From positions 4,517,001 through 4,581,000 of the forward strand of contig NZ_CP045369.1 of assembly GCF_009363535.1 (NCBI RefSeq): 64,000 nt of DNA. Reading direction: 5' to 3'. A program made the position numbers and the translations under genes. The stretch comes from Microbulbifer sp. THAF38. GTDB lineage: Bacteria > Pseudomonadota > Gammaproteobacteria > Pseudomonadales > Cellvibrionaceae. A model generated the notes under the pieces. That model saw only the letters and a list, made by a program, of their open reading frames with translations, was not told where the DNA came from and made no database searches. The first letter of the stretch is position 1, and each line of letters starts with the position of its first letter. Positions 28,854 through 38,000 of this stretch are shown one piece after another.

Positions 28854-28935
28854 TGCGGAATTCTTCCTTGGATAGTCTGCTCAGCGGGCGAATTGTACCG
28901 CCAATTTCCTCGCGGGCATTGTTCTCCCGCAAAAT

Positions 28936-31161
28936 TCACGATAATTCCTGCGCATCCATATCCACCGCCCAGCGCAAGCGGCGATTCTTATTGCTCTCGG
29001 CCCAGGCGCATACCCGAGCTAAAAGAGGTTGTAACTGGGCGCGATTTTGTGCGGTCACCTGAACATAAAAACGGTAGCGCCCGGATTTGCGCTCAAGCAG
29101 CGCCGGTACCGGCCCCAAATATTGTAACTGTGGCGAGGGTGGCGCCAGCGACTGCATAAACAGGCGCGCGTTGTGCAGAAACTCCTCGGCCCAGGAGGGC
29201 TCTTCACACTCGGCCCGCACCAGTGCCATGGCATGAGTGGGAGGCAGCTGTGCCACCGCGCGATCGCGCAATAGCTGGCGCGCAAAAGTCCCGTAGCCTT
29301 TTTCCAATAACATTTGCAGCAACGGATGCTCTGGAAAGCGGCTCTGCACCAATACTCGGCCACTCAGGCTGCCGCGCCCGGCGCGCCCTGCCACCTGCTC
29401 AAGCAACTGGCCTGTGCGCTCGGGCGCGCGAAAATCGGCACTGAACAGACCCCCATCGGCATCCTGGATCACCACCAGAGTCACCCTCGGCAAATGGTGC
29501 CCCTTAGCCAGCATCTGGGTGCCCAGCAAAAGGCAGGGCTCGCCATCGCGGGCCGGCGCCAGCAAGCGATCGAGGGCCTGCTTGCTAGTGGTGGTATCCC
29601 GGTCGACGCGGATTACCGGGTAATCGGCAAATCGCCGCGCCAGCAACTCTTCGCTGCGCTCGGTACCCCCGCCCAGAGCGGAAATAGAGCGACTGTGGCA
29701 CTGCGGGCAGCTGTCTACCAGGGGGCGGCGATAGTCGCAGTGGTGACAGCGCAACTGGCGCTGGCGCCTATGCATAGTGAGCTTGCTGGAACAGTGCGGG
29801 CAGTCGGCAATCCAACCGCAGTCATCGCAATTGAGCGCCGGCGCAAACCCGCGCCGATTAATAAACACCAGCACCTGCTCCCCGCGAGCCAAAGTCTCAC
29901 CGATATGCCGCAGCACCTGTGGCGAAAAACCTTCTTCTAAGGGCTCGCGCAGGGTCGGCACTACATGGATCTGCGGCGGGCGCGCGTCGCCCGCGCGCTG
30001 GCGCATGCGCAAGTGTTGATAGCGGCCATTAAGGGCGTTGTGCAAGGTCTCCAGGGAGGGAGTCGCGGAGCCCAGCAATACCGGTACATTGCTGTTGCGC
30101 GCCAGTACCACCGCCAGGTCGCGCGCCGAGTAGCGCACGCCATCCTGCTGCTTAAAAGAAGCATCATGCTCTTCGTCCACCAACACCACACCGAGTCTCG
30201 GCAGTGGCGTCATAATTGCCGAGCGGGTGCCAATAACAATATCTGCCTGTCCCCCAGAGGCAGCGAGCCACGATTGGGCGCGCTCGCCCTCGGCCAACCC
30301 CGAGTGCAAAGCGGCGATACTCTGTTCGGGAAAGCGCGCGGCGATGCGTCGCAAAGTCTGCGGAGTAAGACCGATTTCCGGCACCAACAACAAGGCCTGG
30401 CGCCCCTCGGCCAAAACCCGCTCCATTAAACGCAGGTAGATCTCGGTCTTGCCGCTGCCTGTGGTGCCTTCCAACAGGGTGGCGGAAAAGCGACTGCAAT
30501 CCACCGCTTCGAGCACCTGCTGCTGCTCACTGTTTAGCTGCGGTGGCGGAGTGGCCTCCGCTGCCGGCATGGGCGGCGGCACCGTAGGACCCGAGACCCA
30601 CTCCACCAGATGGCGTTCCTGCAGGGCGCGAATCACCGCCGGGGTATGCCCCTGGGCCTTCAGGTGGGTGCGGCTCTGCTGACCGGCGCGCAGCAACTGT
30701 TGCAAAAGAGCCTGCTGCTTGGGCGCCCGCGCCAGTGCAGATTCCGGTAAGCCCTTGCCCTCGGTAGTCAGCTGCAACCACTGCTCGGCCCAGTGATCGG
30801 CAGGCTTGCCCTTGCGCAGTGCGGCGGGTAGGGCAGCGGCGTAGACCTCTCCAACCGGGGCCTGGTAATAATCGGCGATCCAGTTGAGGAATTTGCGCGC
30901 ACCACTATCAAACAGGGCAGCATTATCGATCAGTTCCTGCGCCGGCTTTAACTGTGACTGCGGCGACTCCCGCACAATATCCACCAACACGGCTACCAAT
31001 TTTCGTCCAGCAAAAGGTACCCACAAACGCTGACCGGGTTTCAATTCGGCGGGATCAAAGCCCTCCGGGGGCAGATAATCGAAGAGACGCCGCAGTGGCA
31101 CGGGCACCGCCAACCTTAAGATGATCCCCTGTTGTACTGTCTGTGGTACCGTCTGTTGCAC
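28936..31161 (-). CDS. priA: Primosomal replication protein N' (PriA helicase)
   Basis: PriA reloads the replisome at collapsed forks. The protein has an N-terminal DNA-binding domain ending near residue 190, Walker A GTTGSGKTEIY, the DEEH box in LVDEEHDASFKQQDG, and an insert of eight Cys in CxxC pairs (CDDC, CPHC, CHHC, CPQC) that binds zinc. The start is uncertain: the GTG at 31161 gives 741 residues and fits the family N-terminus, while the frame is open to a TTG at 31230. Confidence 0.94.
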   Translation of the reverse strand: MQQTVPQTVQQGIILRLAVPVPLRRLFDYLPPEGFDPAELKPGQRLWVPFAGRKLVAVLVDIVRESPQSQLKPAQELIDNAALFDSGARKFLNWIADYYQAPVGEVYAAALPAALRKGKPADHWAEQWLQLTTEGKGLPESALARAPKQQALLQQLLRAGQQSRTHLKAQGHTPAVIRALQERHLVEWVSGPTVPPPMPAAEATPPPQLNSEQQQVLEAVDCSRFSATLLEGTTGSGKTEIYLRLMERVLAEGRQALLLVPEIGLTPQTLRRIAARFPEQSIAALHSGLAEGERAQSWLAASGGQADIVIGTRSAIMTPLPRLGVVLVDEEHDASFKQQDGVRYSARDLAVVLARNSNVPVLLGSATPSLETLHNALNGRYQHLRMRQRAGDARPPQIHVVPTLREPLEEGFSPQVLRHIGETLARGEQVLVFINRRGFAPALNCDDCGWIADCPHCSSKLTMHRRQRQLRCHHCDYRRPLVDSCPQCHSRSISALGGGTERSEELLARRFADYPVIRVDRDTTTSKQALDRLLAPARDGEPCLLLGTQMLAKGHHLPRVTLVVIQDADGGLFSADFRAPERTGQLLEQVAGRAGRGSLSGRVLVQSRFPEHPLLQMLLEKGYGTFARQLLRDRAVAQLPPTHAMALVRAECEEPSWAEEFLHNARLFMQSLAPPSPQLQYLGPVPALLERKSGRYRFYVQVTAQNRAQLQPLLARVCAWAESNKNRRLRWAVDMDAQELS

Positions 31162-31243
31162 CCCGCCCCCAATGCGCTCTTGAAAAGGCGCTAGTGTACT
31201 GGCTGCCACAGTAAGGTACAGAGACAGCAAAATTTACTTGCAT

Positions 31244-31290
31244 ACTCTGAAATTCAGAGTACTCTACAAGCCAGCTCTAAAATTTAGAGT
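31244..31290 (+). promoter_or_regulatory. Twin palindromic operators, centres 30 bp apart
   Basis: ACTCTGAAATTCAGAGT (31244-31260) and GCTCTAAAATTTAGAGT (31274-31290) are near-identical palindromes around a central A. Their centres (31252 and 31282) are exactly 30 bp apart, about three DNA turns, so two bound dimers would face the same side. The first fills the 17-bp gap between a possible -35 TTGCAT (31238-31243) and the -10 region. The likely binder is the winged-helix protein at 31880. Confidence 0.75.
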
Positions 31291-31316
31291 TCTCTATTTA
31301 AACAAGGAAGACAACC

Positions 31317-31883
31317 ATGACCGATGTTGAAAAACTCAAAGACAGCCTGGATTTTGTCAGCGATGCCGTGCGCGGCAACGAAGCCGAGGGCGGTATTCCA
31401 TCACTCTATTTCTTGTGGGGCCTTTTGATTTTTATCGGATTTGCCTCGGCGGACCTGGCCCCGCAAATCACCGTGTATTACTTCCTGGTGGCAAGTACCG
31501 CCGGCGGCCTGTTCAGTTGGTGGCTGGGTGAGCGCACGGCACGTCGTGAAGGTATCAACAACAGTAGCTTTGGCCGCAAGTTTGGCTGGCACTGGTTAGT
31601 GACCGGAATAGGCTTTCTGCTGATATTGGCCACAATGATCGCCAAGCCCGGCGTTGCGGGTCCTGAGCTATTCCTGCTTTTAGGTGGGGTATCCTATAGC
31701 CTCGCCGGCATTCACCTGATCCGCCCTCTTATCTATAGCGGCATGCTGATGTTGGCTTGTTACTTACTGATGATTTTACTGACACCGCCCTACGCCTGGG
31801 CACTGACTGGCCTGGTGATCGGCCTTGGACTCCTTTGGACCGGCCTGGTGCAGCGAGCCAGGCAAACTAGTGGAGCGGCATGA
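31317..31883 (+). CDS. Six-helix membrane protein paired with a winged-helix regulator
   Basis: The 188-residue protein has about six hydrophobic segments: residues 27-45, 49-66, 92-108, 116-132, 140-156 and 160-178. A soluble N-terminal stretch begins DVEKLKDSLDFVSDAV. I do not recognise a family. AAGGAAG precedes the ATG. It overlaps the regulator gene at 31880 by 4 nt (ATGA), so the two are co-translated. As with other membrane protein/HTH pairs, it may be the target or the sensor partner of the regulator. Confidence 0.8.
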   Translation: MTDVEKLKDSLDFVSDAVRGNEAEGGIPSLYFLWGLLIFIGFASADLAPQITVYYFLVASTAGGLFSWWLGERTARREGINNSSFGRKFGWHWLVTGIGFLLILATMIAKPGVAGPELFLLLGGVSYSLAGIHLIRPLIYSGMLMLACYLLMILLTPPYAWALTGLVIGLGLLWTGLVQRARQTSGAA

Positions 31884-32179
31884 TGAAAGCCCTTACGGAG
31901 CTGGACCCGGTACTCGAACACCGGGTGCGCCTCGCGATCAGTGTGATGCTGGCGAAGTATGAGGAAATCAGTTTCTCCCGCTTCAAGGAACAGCTACAGG
32001 TGACCGATGGAAACCTCGGCGCACAGCTGCGTCGCCTGGAAGAGCAGGGCTATATCGCCTTGCGCAAAGACTTCGTAGAGCGCAAGCCCGTCACCTGGTA
32101 CCGCCTCACTGAGAGCGGGCGAGAGGCACTAGATAAGCATCTGCAAGCCCTGCGACAACTTATCGCCTCTGCAGACTAA
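31880..32179 (+). CDS. HTH_34-type winged-helix transcriptional regulator
   Basis: The 99-residue protein is a single winged-helix domain of PF13601 (HTH_34) type: [19 protein letters not shown], then the recognition helix [17 protein letters not shown], then a wing ending in [20 protein letters not shown]. There is no separate ligand domain. It is translationally coupled to the membrane protein upstream. Its probable targets are the twin palindromes in its own promoter. Confidence 0.88.
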   Translation: MMKALTELDPVLEHRVRLAISVMLAKYEEISFSRFKEQLQVTDGNLGAQLRRLEEQGYIALRKDFVERKPVTWYRLTESGREALDKHLQALRQLIASAD

Positions 32180-32336
32180 GGCGACCACTGGGGCCCGGTA
32201 TTTAAGCTTGAACCCCGGCGCTAATCTGATAGTATGCGCCGACTTTTTAATCAGCCTGGAACCAATCCGGTTCCTGCTCCAACGACGATGCCGTGCCCGG
32301 CAACAGATCAGGTGGCGGTTTCGGAAAGAGGCAATC

Positions 32337-32549
32337 ATGAAAGCAGATATCCATCCTAACTACACCGACATCACTGCCACTTGTTCCTGCGGCAATGTTG
32401 TTAAGACTCGCTCCACTTTGGGCAAAGACCTGCAGATCGATGTCTGCTCCCAGTGCCACCCCTTCTACACCGGCAAGCAGAAGCAGGCTACTACCGGTGG
32501 ACGCGTGGACCGCTTCAAGAAGCGTTTCGGCAGCCGCATCGGCAAGTAA
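32337..32549 (+). CDS. rpmE: 50S ribosomal protein L31, zinc-binding form
   Basis: The 70-residue L31 is of the C+ type, with Cys16, Cys18, Cys37 and Cys40 to bind zinc. [13 protein letters not shown] is the family N-terminus, and GAGG precedes the ATG by about 6 nt. The frame is open upstream but the extra residues are not part of L31. Zinc-binding L31 is often replaced by a C- paralogue under zinc limitation; none is seen here. Confidence 0.97.
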   Translation: MKADIHPNYTDITATCSCGNVVKTRSTLGKDLQIDVCSQCHPFYTGKQKQATTGGRVDRFKKRFGSRIGK

Positions 32550-32558
32550 TCCGAATAG

Positions 32559-32578
32559 CGAGGCACTGCGGTGCCTCG
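32559..32578 (+). other. Perfect 8-bp hairpin after rpmE
   Basis: CGAGGCAC, TGCG, GTGCCTCG lies 9 nt beyond the rpmE stop and just upstream of the main terminator. It may stabilise the 3' end of the transcript. Confidence 0.7.
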
Positions 32579-32582
32579 GAAA

Positions 32583-32617
32583 GGGCGCCCTGGAATTTTC
32601 CTCGGCGCCTTTTTTTA
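32583..32617 (+). terminator. rpmE terminator
   Basis: GGCGCC (32584-32589) pairs with GGCGCC (32604-32609) around a 14-nt loop and is followed by eight T. Confidence 0.85.
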
Positions 32618-32914
32618 TGCCCGTTTTATGCCCGAATTTCGCCTATCTGCACAGCTCTGGGGCACTGGGGCAAAATCGATTTGTATCGCTTAATATATTC
32701 GTTATAGGCAGTAAAATTATCCTTCAAAATAGATTTTTGGCGGCTGATCATCCTGAAATCGGCCAGATGTTAAGGGCAAAATAGTAATAAATGGCTGTTT
32801 CTTTGCCCCTATAAGCTTGTGACTGCAAGTGCCCCTCGGTTATTCTCTGAGGCCCGCAGTAACCGGGATGACGCCACAGGTGTTGCCCCCCGTTTTCGAG
32901 AGAACAGCCCCCAA
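32618..32914. other. rpmE-maeB gap
   Basis: About 300 bases between the rpmE terminator and the chosen maeB start. I see no gene. An AT-rich stretch near 32680-32715 probably contains the maeB promoter but no clear -35/-10 pair can be assigned. The maeB frame is open through the last 96 bases. Confidence 0.5.
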
Positions 32915-34168
32915 ATGACGGATTCATTGCGCCAGGCAGCGCTGGATTACCACGCGCTCCCCAGCCCCGGCAAACTTTCGGTCGAGCTGACCACCCCTGC
33001 CGAAACTCAGGAAGACCTGTCGCTGGCCTACAGTCCCGGCGTAGCGGAACCGGTGCGCGAAATTGCCAAAGACCCCGAGGCCGCCTATCGCTATACCGGC
33101 AAGGGCAACCTGGTAGCGGTCATTTCCAACGGCAGCGCCATCCTCGGCCTCGGTAACCTGGGTCCGCTGGCCTCCAAGCCAGTGATGGAGGGCAAGTCAC
33201 TACTGTTCAAGCGTTTCGCCGATATCAACTCGGTGGATATCGAGGTGGACGTCAACAGCCCGGAGCAGTTTATTCAGACCGTCGCCGCCATCGCCAATAC
33301 CTTCGGCGGCATCAATCTCGAAGATATCAAGGCGCCTGAGTGCTTTCATATTGAAGAGGCATTGATCGAGCGCTGTCCGGTACCGGTATTTCACGACGAC
33401 CAGCACGGCACCGCGATTGTGACGGTCGCCGGTATGCTCAATGCCCTGGAGATCCAGGGTAAGAAAATCAGCGACGTGCGCATGGTGTGCCTGGGGGCAG
33501 GTGCCGCCGCCACCGCCTGCTGTAAACTGCTGCTGGCCGCCGGCGCGCGCAAAGACCAAATCACCATGGTCGACAGCCGCGGGGTGATTCACTCAGGTCG
33601 CACCGATATCAATGCCTATAAGGGTGAGTGGGCGCGGGATACCGATATGCGCACCCTCGATGACGCCATCACCGGTGCCGATGTATTCCTCGGGGTATCC
33701 GGCCCAGACCTGCTCTCCGCCGAACAGTTACAGCGTATGGCGCCGAATCCCGTAGTATTTGCCTGCTCGAATCCAAACCCGGAGATTAAACCGGAGTTGG
33801 CCCACAGTGTGCGCGACGATTTGATCATGGCCACCGGGCGCTCGGATTACCCCAACCAGGTCAACAATGTGCTGTGCTTCCCCTTTATTTTCCGCGGCGC
33901 GCTGGATGTGCGCGCGGCGCGTATCAATGAAGAGATGAAGCTGGCCGCAATTGAAGCCATCCGCAAGATCGCCCACCTGCCGGTGCCTGACTCGGTGCGC
34001 GAGGGCTACGGCGGGGTGGAGCTGAGTTTTGGGCCCAGTTATATCCTGCCCAAACCCACAGACCCGCGCCTGCTGCCGGAAGTCGCCGCTGCGGTGGCGC
34101 GCGCAGCCGTGGACAGTGGCTGTGCACGCCTGCCTTACCCCGAAAATTACCCGCTGCAAACACTCTAG
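32915..34168 (+). CDS. maeB: Malic enzyme, short MaeB-like form
   Basis: This enzyme decarboxylates malate to pyruvate, probably with NADP. It has the malic N-terminal domain ([38 protein letters not shown]), catalytic residues in [12 protein letters not shown], and the Rossmann motif LGAGAAATA. At 417 residues from the ATG at 32915 it lacks the phosphotransacetylase domain found on long MaeB. GAGAGAA lies about 10 nt upstream of this ATG; a GTG at 32819 is an alternative. A second malic enzyme of the NAD type is at 55398. Confidence 0.93.
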   Translation: MTDSLRQAALDYHALPSPGKLSVELTTPAETQEDLSLAYSPGVAEPVREIAKDPEAAYRYTGKGNLVAVISNGSAILGLGNLGPLASKPVMEGKSLLFKRFADINSVDIEVDVNSPEQFIQTVAAIANTFGGINLEDIKAPECFHIEEALIERCPVPVFHDDQHGTAIVTVAGMLNALEIQGKKISDVRMVCLGAGAAATACCKLLLAAGARKDQITMVDSRGVIHSGRTDINAYKGEWARDTDMRTLDDAITGADVFLGVSGPDLLSAEQLQRMAPNPVVFACSNPNPEIKPELAHSVRDDLIMATGRSDYPNQVNNVLCFPFIFRGALDVRAARINEEMKLAAIEAIRKIAHLPVPDSVREGYGGVELSFGPSYILPKPTDPRLLPEVAAAVARAAVDSGCARLPYPENYPLQTL

Positions 34169-34191
34169 GGCCTGTTAATAGGCCCGGAACA

Positions 34192-34221
34192 GCCCGCCTT
34201 ATCCTCCCGGGGCGGGCGTTT
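34192..34221 (+). terminator. Probable maeB terminator
   Basis: GCCCGCC (34192-34198) pairs with GGCGGGC (34211-34217) and is followed by GTTTG, a short T-run. It lies about 25 nt after the maeB stop. Confidence 0.55.
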
Positions 34222-34309
34222 GCCGCTTTCGCCCCCACAGACTTCTTGAGCCCAAAAGCACCCGTCGCTAAACTGCCTTTCTGTCACAGCATCAAAGTTG
34301 CCCAACACA

Positions 34310-34741
34310 ATGAGTCACGTGTATGTGCTGACCAACCAGCACCAGCAGTTCCTGAGCAAAAGCGGCGAATGGCTCGATGGCCGCGAGCCCAACAAACTGT
34401 TTCGCAGCGAACATAAAGATGTCGCCATCAACCAGATGTTCGAGGCCAATACTCGTGATGTCAGCCTGCGCATCGAACTGCTGCAGTGCGCGTTGAATAT
34501 CAAGGCCCAGCCATCGATACCGGAGGAAGCCCTGGGTGAGCAATCTGCACCGCCCGGAGATCCAGAAGTCGAGCCAGGCGCACCAGAGGAGATGCCGCCT
34601 GAGGAGCCCCCAGAGCTGGAACCGCAGCCACAACCGGAAGTAACCCCGGAACAGGCACCTGAGGTCCCGCCAACACAAGCCCCGGATGAAACGCCCGCAC
34701 AACCCGGCGAGCACAAATCGGAATCGGAATCTGCCGCTTAG
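34310..34741 (+). CDS. Uncharacterised protein with acidic proline-rich tail
   Basis: The 143-residue protein has two parts. Residues 1-70 look folded (SHVYVLTNQHQQFLSKSGEW, then a segment ending RIELLQCALNI). Residues 71-143 are almost only Pro, Glu, Gln and Ala. I do not know the family. The N-terminal part reads like a small domain that recognises a short query such as a tag or a modified residue, but nothing supports a specific role. There is no good ribosome-binding site at the ATG. gshA follows after 81 nt. Confidence 0.65.
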   Translation: MSHVYVLTNQHQQFLSKSGEWLDGREPNKLFRSEHKDVAINQMFEANTRDVSLRIELLQCALNIKAQPSIPEEALGEQSAPPGDPEVEPGAPEEMPPEEPPELEPQPQPEVTPEQAPEVPPTQAPDETPAQPGEHKSESESAA

Positions 34742-34822
34742 GCGGAGATTCTTTTAGCACCGGCACAAGTTGCCCCAACGGCGACAACAAGAAAGAGTTC
34801 CGGTAGTACCAAGGAGATTCGA

Positions 34823-36406
34823 GTGCCCATTCCCCATCTGGCCGCCCTGTCCCAGGCCAAACCCGTGCAACTGCTAAAGGGCATACGCCGCGGTCTTGAA
34901 AAAGAGAGCCTGCGGGTCGGCAACGACGGCACCCTGGCGCAAACACCCCACGCGCAAACACTGGGCTCAGCACTGACCCACGAGAGCATCACTACCGACT
35001 TTTCCGAAGCGCTGCTGGAATTTATTACCCCACCGGTAAACACTCCTGAAGAGGCCCTGCGGATTCTCGACCGCATCCATCGCTTTACCTACAGCCAGAT
35101 CGGGGACGAACGCCTGTGGGTCAACAGCATGCCCTGCGTTATCGGCGCCGACAGCGATATCCCGGTGGCCCGCTATGGAAACTCCCACAGCGGCACAATG
35201 AAAACCATTTATCGGCTGGGACTCGGCCTGCGCTACGGCCGCGCCATGCAAACCATCGCCGGTATCCACTATAACTTTTCCCTGCCGGATGAGTTCTGGC
35301 TGTGGCTGCACGAGTTCGAGGGCAGTAGTGAAGCCCTGTGCGAATTCAAAACCCGCCGCTACTTCGACCTGATCCGCAATTTCCGCCGCAACTACTGGCT
35401 GCTGATCTACCTGTTCGGAGCCGCGCCTGCGGTGTGCTCCTCTTTTGTAGAGGGGCGCCAACACAAGCTCGAGGCCTTTAACGGCGACGGCCACACGCTG
35501 CACGCTCCCTACGCCACTTCTCTGCGTATGGGCGACCTGGGTTATAACAGCGAAGTGCAAAAGTCCCTGGTGGTTTGCTACAACAACTTGCGCAGCTATC
35601 TGTCCACACTCTGCTCCGCTATCAGCCGGCCCTACGGGCCCTATAGCGAACTCGGGGTAAAGGATAGCGATGGGCAGTATCAGCAGCTCTCCGCCGGCGT
35701 GCTGCAAATCGAAAATGAATTCTATTCGCCGATCCGGCCGAAAAATCCCGCCAAGCGCGGCGAGACCGCCCTGGCGGCCCTAAACAACCGCGGGGTCGAA
35801 TATATCGAGGTGCGCTGCCTTGACCTGAACCCCTTTATGCCGCTGGGTATCGATGCGCAACAGATGCGTTTTATCGATAGTTTCCTGCTGCACTGCCTGC
35901 TGACAGAGAGCCCCGAAACCGACGAAGTCGATTACCGTTCAACCCAGGAAAACCAACAGCGCATCGTGTATCGCGGCCACGAGCCCGGCCTCAAGCTGCT
36001 CTGTAATGGCGGCGAACGGGAACTCGGTGAGTGGGCTTTCCAACTGCTCGGGGAGGTGGACGCGATGGCAGAACTGCTGGACAGTGCCTGGGGCGGAGAC
36101 CAGTACCGCGGTGCAGTTGGCGTACAGCGGGCCAAGGTCAAAGGGGAGATCGCCACCCCGGCCCAACAGATCCTGGCAGAAATGCAGGAGCAAAACCTGA
36201 ACTTCTACCATTGGGCTATGCAAAAGGCCGAGCAGCACCGCCGCTATTTTCTCGAACGCCCTCTCGACAGCGATTCGGTTCGAGATTTCTCGCGCGAGGC
36301 GGAGGAGTCTTTGCTCAAGCAACGGCGTGTGGAGGCGGAAGACAAAGGCTCTTTCGAGGAATTTCTCAGCCACTATTACGCGCAGTATATGTGCTGCCAG
36401 GGCTAG
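34823..36406 (+). CDS. gshA: Glutamate-cysteine ligase
   Basis: GshA joins glutamate and cysteine in the first step of glutathione synthesis. The 527 residues match the proteobacterial type 1 family: RRGLEKESLRV near the N-terminus, TDFSEALLEFITPP, QTIAGIHYNFSLP, and VEYIEVRCLDLNPF. The start is GTG with AAGGAGA 6 nt upstream. Glutathione made here is the natural substrate of the gamma-glutamyltranspeptidase at 53500. Confidence 0.97.
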   Translation: MPIPHLAALSQAKPVQLLKGIRRGLEKESLRVGNDGTLAQTPHAQTLGSALTHESITTDFSEALLEFITPPVNTPEEALRILDRIHRFTYSQIGDERLWVNSMPCVIGADSDIPVARYGNSHSGTMKTIYRLGLGLRYGRAMQTIAGIHYNFSLPDEFWLWLHEFEGSSEALCEFKTRRYFDLIRNFRRNYWLLIYLFGAAPAVCSSFVEGRQHKLEAFNGDGHTLHAPYATSLRMGDLGYNSEVQKSLVVCYNNLRSYLSTLCSAISRPYGPYSELGVKDSDGQYQQLSAGVLQIENEFYSPIRPKNPAKRGETALAALNNRGVEYIEVRCLDLNPFMPLGIDAQQMRFIDSFLLHCLLTESPETDEVDYRSTQENQQRIVYRGHEPGLKLLCNGGERELGEWAFQLLGEVDAMAELLDSAWGGDQYRGAVGVQRAKVKGEIATPAQQILAEMQEQNLNFYHWAMQKAEQHRRYFLERPLDSDSVRDFSREAEESLLKQRRVEAEDKGSFEEFLSHYYAQYMCCQG

Positions 36407-36465
36407 CCCCGGCGGAATAGATCACCGCGCAGGGTCCGGATTTCCGGCCCCCAGGGATTGAGCAT

Positions 36466-37068
36466 ATGAATTATCTGGCCCACCTGCTGCTTTCAGGCCC
36501 CGACGTCCGCTGGCGCCTGGGTGGGCTACTCGGTGACTTCGTGAAAGGTCCCCTTAAAGGTGAGCGGCCTGAGGCCATCGAGGCCGGTATCAGGCTGCAT
36601 CGCCGCATTGATGCCAGTACCGACACCAATGCGGCCTACCGCGAGTCCCTGTCGCAACTGGACCCCGGCTGGCGCCGCTATGCCGGTATAGCACTGGATA
36701 TCTGGTTCGACCACTTACTGGCCCAGCGCTGGCAGGAGTGGCACCCACAGAGCCTGGAAGATTTTTGTGACCAATGCTGGAGAGACTTTCGCAGCCACAG
36801 TCGGTATATTCCGCCGCATGCGAGAGCGTTTATGGCGCGCGCCGAGCAATTTAAGTTACTGCAGAGTTACCGCGAAGAGCGAACCATTGGTCTCACCCTG
36901 GAGAGAGTTGGCCAACGCCTGCGCCACCCGGTTGCGCTGCAGGACATACTGCCCGAGCTCAGTAGCGGGCGGGCAAAACTGGAATACAACTTCAATAAAC
37001 TATTAACCGACTTGAATCTCGAAGCCCAAAGGTTTCGGCAGCACTATTCAGGATCCGATAAACCATGA
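36466..37068 (+). CDS. acpH: Acyl carrier protein phosphodiesterase
   Basis: AcpH removes 4'-phosphopantetheine from holo-ACP. The 200-residue HD-like helical protein begins NYLAHLLLSGP, followed by GGLLGDFVKGPL, IRLHRRIDASTD and ALDIWFDHLLAQRW, which carry the metal-binding His and Asp residues of the DUF479 family. It overlaps dsbB by 4 nt, so the two are co-translated, although no functional link is known. Confidence 0.93.
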   Translation: MNYLAHLLLSGPDVRWRLGGLLGDFVKGPLKGERPEAIEAGIRLHRRIDASTDTNAAYRESLSQLDPGWRRYAGIALDIWFDHLLAQRWQEWHPQSLEDFCDQCWRDFRSHSRYIPPHARAFMARAEQFKLLQSYREERTIGLTLERVGQRLRHPVALQDILPELSSGRAKLEYNFNKLLTDLNLEAQRFRQHYSGSDKP

Positions 37069-37556
37069 CCTTACCCAACCCGCGTATTACCTTTTTGTTG
37101 GTTTTTCTAATTGTCGCCTTTTTGCTCGGCTCTGCCTTTTATCTGGAGTATGCGCGAGGCCTTGAACCCTGCAAGCTGTGCATTACCCAGCGGGTTATGC
37201 TGCTCGGTATCGGGGTAGTCTCACTGATCGCCTTCCTGCACAACCCGGCAACTATCGGCCGACGCGTATACGGGCTACTAGTTTCTATCTGGGCTCTGGG
37301 TGGCCTCTATTTTGCCGGGCGCCAGCTGTGGTTACAGAGCCTGCCAGAAGGGCAGGTACCCGCCTGTGGACCCAGTGTCAGCTATATGCTGGAGGTCTTT
37401 CCCATGGCGGATGTACTCAAGGCACTGCTCACCGGTGACGGCAACTGCGCCGAAGTGCAATGGACCATGATGGGCATCAGTATCCCCGGCTGGTCTGCTA
37501 TCGGTTTTGCTGGACTGATCCTATTCGGAGGCTGGCAGGCATTTCGCAGAGCCTGA
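37065..37556 (+). CDS. dsbB: Disulfide bond formation protein B
   Basis: DsbB reoxidises DsbA by passing electrons to ubiquinone. The 163-residue protein has four transmembrane helices. The first periplasmic loop carries Cys36-Lys-Leu-Cys39, and the second carries the PACGPS and GNCAEV cysteines, so both redox pairs are complete. It overlaps acpH by 4 nt. A second, divergent DsbB-like protein is encoded at 58838. Confidence 0.95.
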   Translation: MTLPNPRITFLLVFLIVAFLLGSAFYLEYARGLEPCKLCITQRVMLLGIGVVSLIAFLHNPATIGRRVYGLLVSIWALGGLYFAGRQLWLQSLPEGQVPACGPSVSYMLEVFPMADVLKALLTGDGNCAEVQWTMMGISIPGWSAIGFAGLILFGGWQAFRRA

Positions 37557-37577
37557 TTAAAAACCGAAAACCAGGTC

Positions 37578-37595
37578 GCGGCTCTGTGGAGCCGC
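37578..37595 (+). promoter_or_regulatory. Hairpin just before lrgA
   Basis: GCGGCTC, TGTG, GAGCCGC is a perfect 7-bp stem followed by CCTTTG. It lies 21 nt after the dsbB stop and 9 nt before the lrgA ATG. The GGAG that could serve as ribosome-binding site is inside it, so it could act as a weak terminator or block lrgA translation. Confidence 0.5.
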
Positions 37596-37604
37596 CCTTT
37601 GCCA

Positions 37605-38000
37605 ATGACACCACCATCCCCGCGTGAAATAGCCCATTGGGTGCTCGGTATTGCAATCCTATTTGGCTGCGAACGACTCGGCAGCCTGATCGGGGCGGCT
37701 CTTGCCCTGCCGGTACCCGGCGCCGTGGTGGGTATGCTACTGCTACTGATCGGCCTGATGGTCTACGGCAGCGTGCCCCGCGGCCTGGCCAAGGTCAGCG
37801 CACAACTGCTCTTTTTGTTGCCCCTACTATTTTTGCCCGCCGCCACCGGGGTCTTTTTCCTGCGCGATCTCACCTTGTCCGATTGGCTGGCCCTGCTTGC
37901 CGCCATTCTTTTTGGCACCCTGATCAGCCTCACCCTTTGCACTCTGCTGCTGCGCCGCCTGCTCAGGAAGACCGACACGGCGCACAGCCATGATCAGTGA
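37605..38000 (+). CDS. LrgA/CidA family holin-like protein
   Basis: The 131-residue protein has four transmembrane helices and the LrgA/CidA pattern: ALALPVPGAVVGMLLLLIGLM, then LLFLLPLLFLPAATGV. Family members are holin-like and linked to murein hydrolase export, pyruvate uptake or programmed lysis, depending on species. The start may be the ATG at 37605 or the TTG two codons earlier. It overlaps the LrgB gene by 11 nt. Confidence 0.9.
   Translation: MTPPSPREIAHWVLGIAILFGCERLGSLIGAALALPVPGAVVGMLLLLIGLMVYGSVPRGLAKVSAQLLFLLPLLFLPAATGVFFLRDLTLSDWLALLAAILFGTLISLTLCTLLLRRLLRKTDTAHSHDQ

Noticed and set aside
34315..34716. Gly/Ser-rich minus-strand frame opposite the proline-rich gene
   Set aside because: The Gly/Ser composition is the mirror of Pro/Glu codons on the plus strand, so it is a shadow.
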